Assembly (NCBI GenBank): GCA_965213765.1
Contig: OZ243926.1
Coordinates: forward strand, 4,092,001-4,156,000
DNA length: 64,000 nt
Direction: 5' to 3'
From: JAJDXO01 sp965213765
GTDB taxonomy: Bacteria > Pseudomonadota > Alphaproteobacteria > Rhodospirillales > UBA2165
The notes beneath the pieces are model-generated. The model did no database searches, was not told the DNA's origin, and saw only the letters and a list, made by a program, of their open reading frames with translations. Within the stretch, counting starts at the first letter, position 1. The number at the start of each line of letters is the position of its first letter. This document shows, in pieces, positions 27,054-34,182 of the stretch. The translations under genes and the position numbers were made by a program.

Positions 27054-27347
27054 GGGTCCGGACTCAATTAAGCCACCATGGGAGTATTGCGGCGATGAGG
27101 AGGGCGCGGCACAAGGTCCCTCGCCCCCGGTCAGGGGGAGAGGGATGCGGAGGGTTGGCGAGGCGAACGCCGAGCCTACCCGGCGCTGGGTGAGGGGGAA
27201 TTTCCATATCACCCTCACCCCGGCCCTCTCCCTCAGAGAGGGAGAGGGAGTAGTCGCGTTGCCGCATCGGGTCCCCTCGCCCCGTCAGGGGGAGAAGGGC
27301 AGCATAAGAGGGCGCAAAAGGAGAATCCCCTAATTGAGTCCGGACCC
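27054..27347. mobile_element. MITE copy 1 (294 bp, GGGTCCGGACTCAATT terminal repeats)
   Basis: Terminal inverted repeats GGGTCCGGACTCAATTA (27054-27070) and TAATTGAGTCCGGACCC (27331-27347) are perfect over 17 bp, with TA duplications outside (27052-27053, 27348-27349) in a CTAG target. The interior has no gene and is built of CCCTCACCC/CCCTCTCCC motifs able to fold. Two further copies lie at 32743-34183 and 41411-41663. Confidence 0.85.
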
Positions 27348-27382
27348 TAGGCAAAAACGGCCCGCCGAAGCGGGCGCGAGGA

Positions 27383-28066
27383 TCAGTCCGGGGACGAGAG
27401 GCTCGTGGCGACGGCGCCGGCGTCGAGCCGGCTCCTGAGCTGGTCGCGGACCGTCTTCCACTGGAAGCGCATGGAGTTGCGCACCGGCTCGACGTCGTAC
27501 TTCTTGAGTTCGTCGGCGACCGGCGCCCAGTGAACCAGCGCCTTGAGGCTGTTCTCGAACACCGCCTCGCCCTCGGTGACCTCGGCCCATCGGGTTTCGG
27601 CGAGACGCCGGTCGAAGGCGTCCCGATCCTGCCCGAAGCCTTCGGCGCGGCGATCGGGCAGTTGGTCAACCACCAGCCCGGCGAGGAAGCAGTCCCGGGC
27701 GAGGCCGTCGAGGGCCGGCTTGTCGAAGGTGCCTGTCCGGCCGATGGCGGCGGCGGCATAAATCGCGAGGTCGGCGAGGCAGGCGAGATAGATCTCCCAC
27801 TTCGCCGCGTCCACCGAGGCGACGAAAATCTCGTCCTCGAAGAGCGAGGTGTAGCGGGTGCCGGCCCGGGTCTTGACGTAGCCGAACAGGGTTCGCTGGG
27901 CGACGTACTTGGCCCGGGTTTCAACGAATCCCGCCAAGCCGGTCGGCGTCAATATGGGCGGTTCCCTCCGCCAAAACTTGAGGGCGCGAAGGGCTAACCA
28001 TATGAAGAATATAGCTTCTTTGACGCCGTCGCCGAGGTCCTTCAACATTTTATTTTGCGTTCGCAT
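27383..28066 (-). CDS. conserved alphaproteobacterial protein of unknown function
   Basis: A protein of about 227 residues, mostly helical. Conserved-looking parts are LTPTGLAGFVETRAKYVAQR through TLFGYVKTRAGTRYTSLFED (about 39-78) and a C-terminal MRFQWKTVRDQLRSRLDA. An N-terminal hydrophobic patch (about 17-30) may be a weak membrane-binding helix. Alternative starts exist at residues 1 and 7. I do not assign a function. It is divergent from the symporter operon, with about 200 bp of intergenic DNA in which I see no other gene. Confidence 0.6.
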   Translation of the reverse strand: MRTQNKMLKDLGDGVKEAIFFIWLALRALKFWRREPPILTPTGLAGFVETRAKYVAQRTLFGYVKTRAGTRYTSLFEDEIFVASVDAAKWEIYLACLADLAIYAAAAIGRTGTFDKPALDGLARDCFLAGLVVDQLPDRRAEGFGQDRDAFDRRLAETRWAEVTEGEAVFENSLKALVHWAPVADELKKYDVEPVRNSMRFQWKTVRDQLRSRLDAGAVATSLSSPD

Positions 28067-28276
28067 GAAAATGAGGTAGCGTCATTTGAGGTGCAATAAA
28101 GGGGTACCACCTACGGCATTGCCGTCAATAACCCAACAGTAAATTCCTGGGAAGAGAAGTGCATCGGTCGGGTCAGAATGATCGGGTCAGTAAGTTGGCA
28201 GGAATTAGAGCGAGCGTGGCGGACCCAGAATGGGATGTCACGTGCATGTGGCTAACTCGGATTGGGAGCATCACAG

Positions 28277-28546
28277 ATGACTGACGTGTCGCCCGAAGTG
28301 CGTGCCGCGCACTGGGCAAAAACCAAGAACCTGACCATTACGGTCTTGGTCTTATGGTTCATCTTCTCTTTCGTGGTGCATTGGTTCGCGAGCGATCTCA
28401 ATGCATTTTCATTCTTCGGATTCCCGCTCGGCTTCTACATGGCGGCGCAGGGATCACTGGTCGTGTTTGTCGTGCTGATCTTCTGGTTGGCTTCCCGGCA
28501 AAATTCGATCGATGAAGAGTTCGGCGTGGCTGAGGAAGACGCCTAA
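28277..28546 (+). CDS. DUF4212 small subunit of a sodium/solute symporter
   Basis: An 89-residue membrane protein with two helices (about 19-40 and 52-74) and the FPLGFYMAAQGS signature that joins them. DUF4212 proteins are nearly always encoded just before an SSS-family symporter, as here (25-bp gap), and are regarded as its small subunit. The ATG at 28277 is preferred over the upstream TTG at 28262. Confidence 0.9.
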   Translation: MTDVSPEVRAAHWAKTKNLTITVLVLWFIFSFVVHWFASDLNAFSFFGFPLGFYMAAQGSLVVFVVLIFWLASRQNSIDEEFGVAEEDA

Positions 28547-28570
28547 CGGCGGGTTGAGAGGAGAGACACC

Positions 28571-30385
28571 ATGAAAGGTAACTTCATCGACAACCTGCCC
28601 AAAATCTACGGTCTTTATACCGGTGGGTTTGTTGTCTTCATTCTGTTGATGGCCATCCTCGAGCAGGTTGGCGTCGACGCAGAGGCGATCGGTATTTTGT
28701 TCGTTCTCTTCACCGTTGTCATCTACGCCGCCATCGGATGGCTGTCGCGGACGATGCAGGTCGACGCCTACTACGTCGCCGGCCGGCAGGTTCCGGCGGT
28801 ATTCAACGGCATGGCGACGGCGGCGGACTGGATGTCCGGCGCTTCCTTCGTCGCGATGGCCGGCGGTATCTATTTCGGCGGTCACGGCTATCTCGCCTTC
28901 GTCGTCGGGTGGACCGGCGGTTATGTGCTGGTGGCCTCGCTGATGGCGCCCTATCTCCGGAAGTTCGGCTGCTATACGGTGCCGGACTACATCGGAACCC
29001 GGTATGGCGGCGATCTGGCCCGCTTGTGCGCGGTGATTGTTCTGGTGGTCGCGTCCTTCACCTACGTGACGGCGCAAATCAACGCGACCGGCACCATCGC
29101 AGCGCGGGCGCTGCAGATTCCGTTCGGGTTCGGCGTCTGGTTCGGTCTCCTCGGCATTCTGCTGTGCTCGATGCTCGGCGGTATGCGGGCGGTGACCTGG
29201 ACCCAGGTGGCGCAGTACATCGTGCTGATCATCGCCTATCTGGTGCCGGTGATCTGGATGTCCAACAAGCAGGGCTTCGGCCTGATCCCGCAGTTCGCCT
29301 ATGGCGACGCGATCGCCCGGGTGGTCGAACTGGAAGCGTTGCAGAAGGTCGGTGACCTGAAGCCCGCCGAGACTTTTGCGGGTCTCCGGGCTTTGACCGT
29401 CGAGCACGCGACGGCCGGTGCCAGTGCGCTTGCCAACTGGAAGTTCGTCACCCTGGCGTTCATGATGATGGCCGGTACGGCCTCCTTGCCGCACATTCTG
29501 ATGCGTTACTTCACCACCCCATCGGTGAAGGCGGCGCGGACGTCGGTGGCATGGTCGCTGCTGTTCATCTTCCTGCTGTACTTCACGGCACCTGCGCTGG
29601 CGACGTTCACCAAGTTGCAGGTCCTCGATCCCAACCTGGCGACAGGCATCATCGGGAAATCATTCTCGGAGGTATCCTCGCTCGACTGGATTCAGAAGTG
29701 GAGCAATGTCGGCATGCTGAAGATCGTCGACAGCAACGCCGACGGCATCCTGCAGATCAACGAATTCTTCATGCGCGGCGATATCGTCGTGCTGGCAACG
29801 CCGGAAATCGCCGGATTGCCCTTCGTGATCTCGGGTCTGGTCGCCGCGGGCGGCATGGCGGCAGCCATGTCGACGGCGGACGGCCTGCTGCTGGCCATCG
29901 CCAACGCCCTGTCGCACGATCTCTACTACAAGATGATCGACCCCAACGCGGACACCAAGAAACGTCTGGTTGCGGCCCGGGTCTTGTTGCTCGTGATCGG
30001 CGCGGCCGGCGCAGCCGTGGCCAGTTTGCAGCTGACCAGCATTCTCGGCGCTGTGGCATGGGCTTTCAACTTTGCCGCCTCCGGTCTCTTCTTCCCGCTC
30101 GTTCTGGGCATATGGTGGAAGAGAGCCAACAGGGAGGGCGCCGTGGCCGGTATGATCTTAGGCTTCGTTGCCGGAACCGCGTACCTGATCTGGGTCCGGT
30201 TCATGGGCGGCGCCGAGTTCATCGGTCTGGATCATCTGAGGTTCGGCATCGTCGGTATGGCGGTCAGTCTGGTGGCGATGGTCGTCGTTACGCAGATGAC
30301 CGAGGAACCGGATGAGGAAACTCAACAGATGGTCGACGAGATGAGGATTCCGAAGGGAGCTACGGTTCTCTCCTCGGACCACTAA
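28571..30385 (+). CDS. sodium:solute symporter (SSS family, acetate/monocarboxylate type)
   Basis: A 604-residue transporter with about 13 helices in the LeuT-like SSS fold. Evidence includes AYYVAGRQVPAVFNGMATAA followed by DWMSGASFVAMAG (unwound helix 1 and Na+ site region) and the CYTVPDYIGTRYGG loop. An extra segment of about 60 residues between helices (around 215-275) is typical of the subfamily that pairs with DUF4212. The substrate is probably a short organic acid such as acetate. A strong GAGAGGAGAG ribosome site precedes it and a Rho-independent terminator follows. Confidence 0.93.
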   Translation: MKGNFIDNLPKIYGLYTGGFVVFILLMAILEQVGVDAEAIGILFVLFTVVIYAAIGWLSRTMQVDAYYVAGRQVPAVFNGMATAADWMSGASFVAMAGGIYFGGHGYLAFVVGWTGGYVLVASLMAPYLRKFGCYTVPDYIGTRYGGDLARLCAVIVLVVASFTYVTAQINATGTIAARALQIPFGFGVWFGLLGILLCSMLGGMRAVTWTQVAQYIVLIIAYLVPVIWMSNKQGFGLIPQFAYGDAIARVVELEALQKVGDLKPAETFAGLRALTVEHATAGASALANWKFVTLAFMMMAGTASLPHILMRYFTTPSVKAARTSVAWSLLFIFLLYFTAPALATFTKLQVLDPNLATGIIGKSFSEVSSLDWIQKWSNVGMLKIVDSNADGILQINEFFMRGDIVVLATPEIAGLPFVISGLVAAGGMAAAMSTADGLLLAIANALSHDLYYKMIDPNADTKKRLVAARVLLLVIGAAGAAVASLQLTSILGAVAWAFNFAASGLFFPLVLGIWWKRANREGAVAGMILGFVAGTAYLIWVRFMGGAEFIGLDHLRFGIVGMAVSLVAMVVVTQMTEEPDEETQQMVDEMRIPKGATVLSSDH

Positions 30386-30403
30386 TCGTCCGAACGCACA
30401 AGG

Positions 30404-30441
30404 GTTCGGGGCGGAGCTTGGCTTCGCCCCGAACTATTTTT
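30404..30441 (+). terminator. Rho-independent terminator of the symporter operon
   Basis: The stem GTTCGGGGCGGAGC pairs with GCTTCGCCCCGAAC around a TTG loop (30404-30434), followed by TATTTTT. Confidence 0.92.
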
Positions 30442-30475
30442 GGGATGCGTCAATCAAGAAGTTGGGAGACCAGGT

Positions 30476-30823
30476 GTGGCCGAGGCCTTCCCCCTCTGGA
30501 TCATCGTTATCGATTATGTCACGGGCGTTGTCATGTGGACGCTCATCGGCCGGGCCGGCATGTCGCTGTTCCTGCCCGAGAACTCATCGTTTTTCTTTAT
30601 GCGGTTTTTTATGAACTCGACGAATCCGCTATTGCGGCTGTTTTCCCCCATCACGCCCGGATTTCTGATCCCGATATTTGTTCCGCTCTATGTCGCGTGG
30701 TTCTTCTTCATGATCCGGTTCTATGTCACGCCGTGGCTGCTCGGCTACGAGGTCATGGGTATGTTGTCGTTTCCGCTCGAAGGCGATATCGCGCAGTTCA
30801 TCTACCAGTTCGGCAAAAAGTAG
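30476..30823 (+). CDS. small YggT-like membrane protein
   Basis: A protein of about 115 residues with two or three helices. The order helix, then 'MRFFMNSTNPLLRLFSPITP', then helix resembles a YggT repeat, whose members act in envelope or osmotic stress; this is a tentative match. The start is GTG at 30476, preceded by GGGAG. It follows the symporter after a terminator, so it probably has its own promoter. Confidence 0.55.
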   Translation: MAEAFPLWIIVIDYVTGVVMWTLIGRAGMSLFLPENSSFFFMRFFMNSTNPLLRLFSPITPGFLIPIFVPLYVAWFFFMIRFYVTPWLLGYEVMGMLSFPLEGDIAQFIYQFGKK

Positions 30824-30830
30824 ATCGTGG

Positions 30831-30875
30831 GAGCAATTTCCGGCCAAATTGATTCAATTTGGCCGGAAATTGCTC
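30831..30875. terminator. perfect palindromic repeat acting as a bidirectional terminator, copy 3
   Basis: Perfect 21-bp arms (30831-30851 and 30855-30875; GAGCAATTTCCGGCC..AATTG) with a 3-nt ATT loop. It lies between two convergent genes, and the last arm base is the first base of the complement of the AhpD-like gene stop. It belongs to the same family as 9337-9502 and 27008-27053. Confidence 0.8.
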
Positions 30876-32004
30876 TAACCGTGGTGCCGGAAGGTATTCC
30901 GCGCCGAGCGGAAATCATTCAGGCCCAGTTGCTCCCGAATATCCTCGGTCCTCTTGAGGGCCATCTCATCGACGGGAATGCCGCAACCGTTGGCGATGCG
31001 GTCGTTCTTGGAGAAGTTGGCGGCAATCGCCGAGGCCGCGGGAACGGCCTGCGGCCCGATGGCTGCCGCCACCGCCGACCGTGTTTCATCAAGGGCCGCC
31101 CGGTCATTGCCGAGGATGGCATCGGAGAAAGCAAGCAGTTCCGCGCCGCCCGGCACGCCTACGTCCCGATCCGGCCGCACCAGCGCCTCCAGATTGATCT
31201 CGGTTTCGGTTGCGCGTCCACTCTCACGGAGGAACCTGGCATGGCCGGCCGCTCAGTAGAAGCACTCGTTGAGCGCCGATACCCGCGCCGCGACGATCTC
31301 CACCTGAGAGCGGCTGAAGCCCTCATGTTGCTGATAGTCGGGGATTCGAATTTTCGGCAGCGGCAGGTACTGGACCTGCTCCAGTTCCACATGACGCCGC
31401 AACTCGTCCGGCACCAGGCTCATGCCGCGCACGATGTAGGGCATCGGATGCTCGCCATACAGATCCGCCGCTTCGGCGCCGCCCTCCGGCGGATTGGGAA
31501 TGGTCGGGACGAACGCCAACTCCTGCTTCGCGGTCTCGGGCCGGGCGCGGCTGGGCTCGCCTGGGCCGGGGCTCGGTAGCGGCCTTAGCGGCACGCCGAT
31601 GCCTCGGGCGAATATGTCCAGATCAACCATCCGGGAGACGATTCCGACGATCTCCACATATTCTTCGTCGCTCAGGCCCCGTCGCGGGCCTCCCGGTACG
31701 AGTCCTCGAGAAAATCTTTTGGCGAGACCGCAAGTTTTCGAACGACCGCCTTGGCGACCTCGGTTAGCGGGACCTCGGGTTCGGGGTCGCCTCCCTCCGG
31801 CGCTTCCAATTGTCCGGCGTCATAGGCGGCACGCCTGGCCTCCGTCGCGATGGCGATCCGCTGGGCGCTGCTTCCCCAGGTACCCGGCTCGGACAGTTGG
31901 CTCATTTGCGATTCGTGGATATCGGCGAGGTCTTGCCGAACGGGATAGTCTGAATCTGCGTAGAAACTCATTTGGTGCGTGTCCCGGACATCTTCGGTCT
32001 CCAT
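30875..32004 (-). CDS. AhpD-like (carboxymuconolactone decarboxylase family) probable selenoprotein, apparently frameshifted
   Basis: Three consecutive minus-strand reading frames make up one alkylhydroperoxidase-like protein of about 370 residues. The N-terminal part (32004 or 31971 down to 31672) reads SDYPVRQDLADIHESQMSQL … SYREARDG. The middle continues one frame over as GLSDEEYVEIVGIVSRMVDL … ALNECFY. A TGA at 31253-31255 then interrupts the frame, which continues open as AAGHARFLRE to TAG at 30875. With UGA read as selenocysteine, the site becomes C-F-Y-U-A-A-G-H, the CxxC-x3-H redox centre of AhpD relatives. The break near 31675-31680 falls in a GGGG run; one added G restores DGGLSDEE. 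It is either a working selenoprotein gene with a sequencing slip, or a decaying gene. Expected activity: thiol-dependent peroxidase in the cytosol. Confidence 0.7.
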
Positions 32005-32106
32005 TCCATTTTGAAAGCCTCCCGCGGTGAGTCAAGCCTTCGGCGCCGCCGCCTCTTGGCCTGGGGCAGGAGCACGCCCATGGTCCGCCGGGGCCCCTAA
32101 AAAGGG

Positions 32107-32240
32107 TGTGCATCGAGACCGTGGAAAGCGGTTTCATGACCAAGGAATTGGCGATCCTCGCCGGGCCTGAGCAGAACCGGATGACCACCCGGCAGATCCT
32201 CGACAAGCCGGACGAGAACCTCAAGGCCGCCAGGGGTTGG
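32107..32240 (+). pseudogene. 3' relic of a homodimeric NADP isocitrate dehydrogenase gene
   Basis: The frame reads V-C-I-E-T-V-E-S-G-F-M-T-K-E-L-A-I-L-A-G-P-E-Q, then MTTRQILDKPDENLKAARG. This closely follows the C-terminus of alphaproteobacterial dimeric Icd (ETVESGFMTKDLALLVGPDQ … FLDKIDENLKKAM). Nothing upstream matches the rest of the enzyme, and the normal stop is lost. The ~390-bp region 31972-32364 otherwise holds only the rpmB leader. Confidence 0.8.
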
Positions 32241-32364
32241 CGGAGGCCGATCACGGGCTTGACCATAGGCGTTTCGAGCCTTAAAACACCGGCCTCGCGG
32301 GCGCTACGGGCGTCCGCCGTTGGTTTTGACCCCGCCGCCCGGGCGGGATGATGAGGAGAAGATG

Positions 32365-32655
32365 ATGGCGCGCCGATGTGAACTGACCGGCAAGGGCGTC
32401 CAGAGCGGCAACAACGTGAGCCACGCGCACAATAAGACCCGTCGGCGGTTTCTGCCCAACGTCCAGAAGGCCACCGTCCATTCGGACGTGCTGGGTCCGG
32501 TGTCGCTGAAGATTTCGGCCTCGGCGCTGCGCACCATCGTCGCCAAGGGCGGCCTCGATGCGTTTCTTGCCGAGACGCCGGCCGCCAAGCTGGCGCCCGA
32601 GGGCCGCAAGCTCAAGCGCCGGCTGAAGAAGGCCCGGGACCGGGCCGCCGCTTAA
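32365..32655 (+). CDS. rpmB: 50S ribosomal protein L28
   Basis: A 96-residue protein starting MARRCELTGKGVQSGNNVSH, with the HAHNKTRRRFLPNVQ core and a basic C-terminus, as in alphaproteobacterial L28. An AGGAG site precedes tandem ATGs at 32362 and 32365; family alignment favours the second. It is followed by a clear terminator. Confidence 0.97.
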   Translation: MARRCELTGKGVQSGNNVSHAHNKTRRRFLPNVQKATVHSDVLGPVSLKISASALRTIVAKGGLDAFLAETPAAKLAPEGRKLKRRLKKARDRAAA

Positions 32656-32680
32656 GCGCAGATTGTTCACGATGTCGCGG

Positions 32681-32708
32681 AAGGCTCGCTTGAAAGCGGG
32701 CCTTTTTG
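32681..32708 (+). terminator. Rho-independent terminator of rpmB
   Basis: AAGGCTCGCT pairs with AGCGGGCCTT (one G-T wobble) around a TGAA loop, followed by a T-run. Confidence 0.9.
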
Positions 32709-32876
32709 TTTGGGTTGCCCGGGTTGCCCGGCGGGTCGTCTAGGGCCTGTACTCAATTGGGGGATTCTCCTTTTTGCGCCCTCTCACCCTGCCCCTCTCC
32801 CTTGGGAAGGGGGCGAGGGGACGCACGGCAGGCCCCCTCTCCCTCCGGGAGAGCAACTGTGTTTGCCGTTTTTTTT

Positions 32877-33812
32877 TCATGTAGCTGGTTCCCAGGGTTG
32901 ATTGTCCCGGACCATGGCGTTGAGGATGACGATGAGCTTGCGCATGCAGGCGGTGAGGGCGACCTTTGGCGGTTTGCCGTTGTCGATCAGCCTGCGGTGG
33001 ACGGCGGCGATGGCGGGATTGTGCCTGGCGGCGGCGAGGGCGGCCATGTAGAGCACCTTGCGCAGGTGGGGACGTCCGCCGAAGATGGCGCGGCGCCCCC
33101 TATGGGTGCCGCTATCGCGGTCGAACGGCGCCACGCCGGCGAGGGCGGCAATTTTCCCCCGGTCGAGGGCGCCCAGTTCGGGCATCTCGGCGATCAGGGT
33201 CCAGGCGAGGACGGGGCCGACGCCGGGCACGGTGCGCAAGAGCTCGAACAGGGACGCGGCGGTGCGGTCTTGGTTGAGGATTGCGACGATGCGATGTTCG
33301 ATGGCGTCCCGTTGGCGGACCAGGAGGGCGCGGCGTTCGGCGGCCAGCGCCTGCAGTTCCGGGTCGGTGACCAGCCGCATCTGGTGGTCGAGGGTGATCA
33401 CGGCGTCCGACAGCTGGCGCCGATGGGCGACGAAGGCGCGCAGCCGCTGGCGGTGGGCGTCGTCGCTCACGTCCGGGCCGCCAACGGTGTCGATGAAGGC
33501 GGCGATGACGGCGGCATCGAGGCGGTCGTTCTTGGCCTTGACGCCCGTGGCGCGGGCGAACTGCCGGACCCGCGCCGGATCCACCAGGCGCACGGCCATG
33601 CCCGCTTGGCGGAGCCGCCGGATCACCACGCGCTCGTAGCCGCCGGATGCCTCCAGGCCGACCGCCGGCGCACCGCGCAGCGCCGACAATCGCTCGACCA
33701 GCGCGTCCAGCCCCGCGCGGTCGGTGGTCACCCGGAAGCGGTTTTTCCCATCGGCCGTCGCCACGTCCAACCAGTCCTTCGAAACGTCGATCCCGATCGT
33801 CAGCTTGCTCAT
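32877..33812 (-). CDS. IS110-family DEDD transposase (bridge-RNA-guided recombinase)
   Basis: A 311-residue recombinase. The N-terminal RuvC-like DEDD domain shows IGIDVSKDWLDVA (first Asp), LEASGGYE (Glu) and KNDRLDA (last Asp pair). The C-terminal Transposase_20 domain has TVPGVGPVLAWTLIAEMPEL and FDRDSGTHRGRR, whose Ser is the expected nucleophile. The reading frame is intact. The start at MSKLTIGIDVS is supported by a GAAGGA ribosome site. IS110 enzymes join target and donor DNA under guidance of an RNA made from the element's own left end. Confidence 0.93.
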   Translation of the reverse strand: MSKLTIGIDVSKDWLDVATADGKNRFRVTTDRAGLDALVERLSALRGAPAVGLEASGGYERVVIRRLRQAGMAVRLVDPARVRQFARATGVKAKNDRLDAAVIAAFIDTVGGPDVSDDAHRQRLRAFVAHRRQLSDAVITLDHQMRLVTDPELQALAAERRALLVRQRDAIEHRIVAILNQDRTAASLFELLRTVPGVGPVLAWTLIAEMPELGALDRGKIAALAGVAPFDRDSGTHRGRRAIFGGRPHLRKVLYMAALAAARHNPAIAAVHRRLIDNGKPPKVALTACMRKLIVILNAMVRDNQPWEPAT

Positions 33813-33985
33813 TCCTTCTGTCCCTTCCTTGCAGTGCGGGCTATCATGCCCGTGCAACTGTACGGGCTTCGAAAGAAGGCGGAGGGGACCACGCTCTCCC
33901 GCGGCCTGTGGCACACACGGCCAAGGGTCGGACGGCCTCACCTCCGCGCCGGCGGACGCGGCGCAAACCGCTCCGCCGGTTCCCG
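33813..33985 (-). ncRNA. predicted bridge (seek) RNA of the IS110 element
   Basis: Read on the minus strand, the non-coding left end folds into three parts. First, a 5' stem-loop: CCGGCGGA (33979-33972) with TCCGCCGG (33956-33949). Second, a target-binding loop closed by GGAGG/CCTCC (33945-33941, 33885-33881). It carries CCGACCCT (33931-33924), identical to the left target plus core at 34018-34011, and CGGGAGAG (33901-33894), complementary to core plus right target (minus strand 32853-32846). Third, a donor-binding loop closed by CCTTC/GAAGG (33879-33875, 33827-33823), with apical CGGGC/GCCCG. It carries ACAGTTGC (33861-33854), identical to the element right end at 32860-32853, and CAAG (33831-33828), complementary to the left-end CTTG. 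Exact RNA ends are not determined. Confidence 0.8.
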
Positions 33986-34182
33986 ACTTTACCTCATTCC
34001 GCAAGACACAAGGGTCGGGGTGAGGGTGATATGGAAATTTCCCCCTCACCCAGCGCCGGCTAAGTCGGGCTCGCGCCCGCCAAGCCTCCGCATCCCTCTC
34101 CCCCTGACGGGGGCGAGGGACCTTGTGCCGCGCCGTCCGCAGCGCCGCAACACCCCTATGGCGGTTCAATTGAGTCCGGACC

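Larger units (their letters stand above)
32854..34012 (-). mobile_element. IS110-family element, ~1.16 kb, nested in a MITE
   Basis: There are no terminal inverted repeats. On the minus strand the junctions read CCGACC-CT-TGTGTC (left) and CAGTTG-CT-CTCCCGG (right), i.e. a CT dinucleotide at both ends as known for IS110/IS621. Ends were placed by comparing the broken MITE with intact copies. About 200 bp of non-coding DNA precede the transposase and only 24 bp follow it, the arrangement of the IS110 (not IS1111) subgroup. Confidence 0.85.

Noticed and set aside
31200..31255. Confident bacterial SECIS element
   Set aside because: A short stem with a GU-containing loop exists about 25 nt after the UGA, but it has bulges and few pairs. 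I mention it only as weak support.
33813..34169. N-terminal extension of the IS110 transposase by 119 residues
   Set aside because: It would translate the non-coding left end and the MITE. The DEDD domain begins at MSKLTIGIDVS, and the region is better explained as the bridge-RNA locus.
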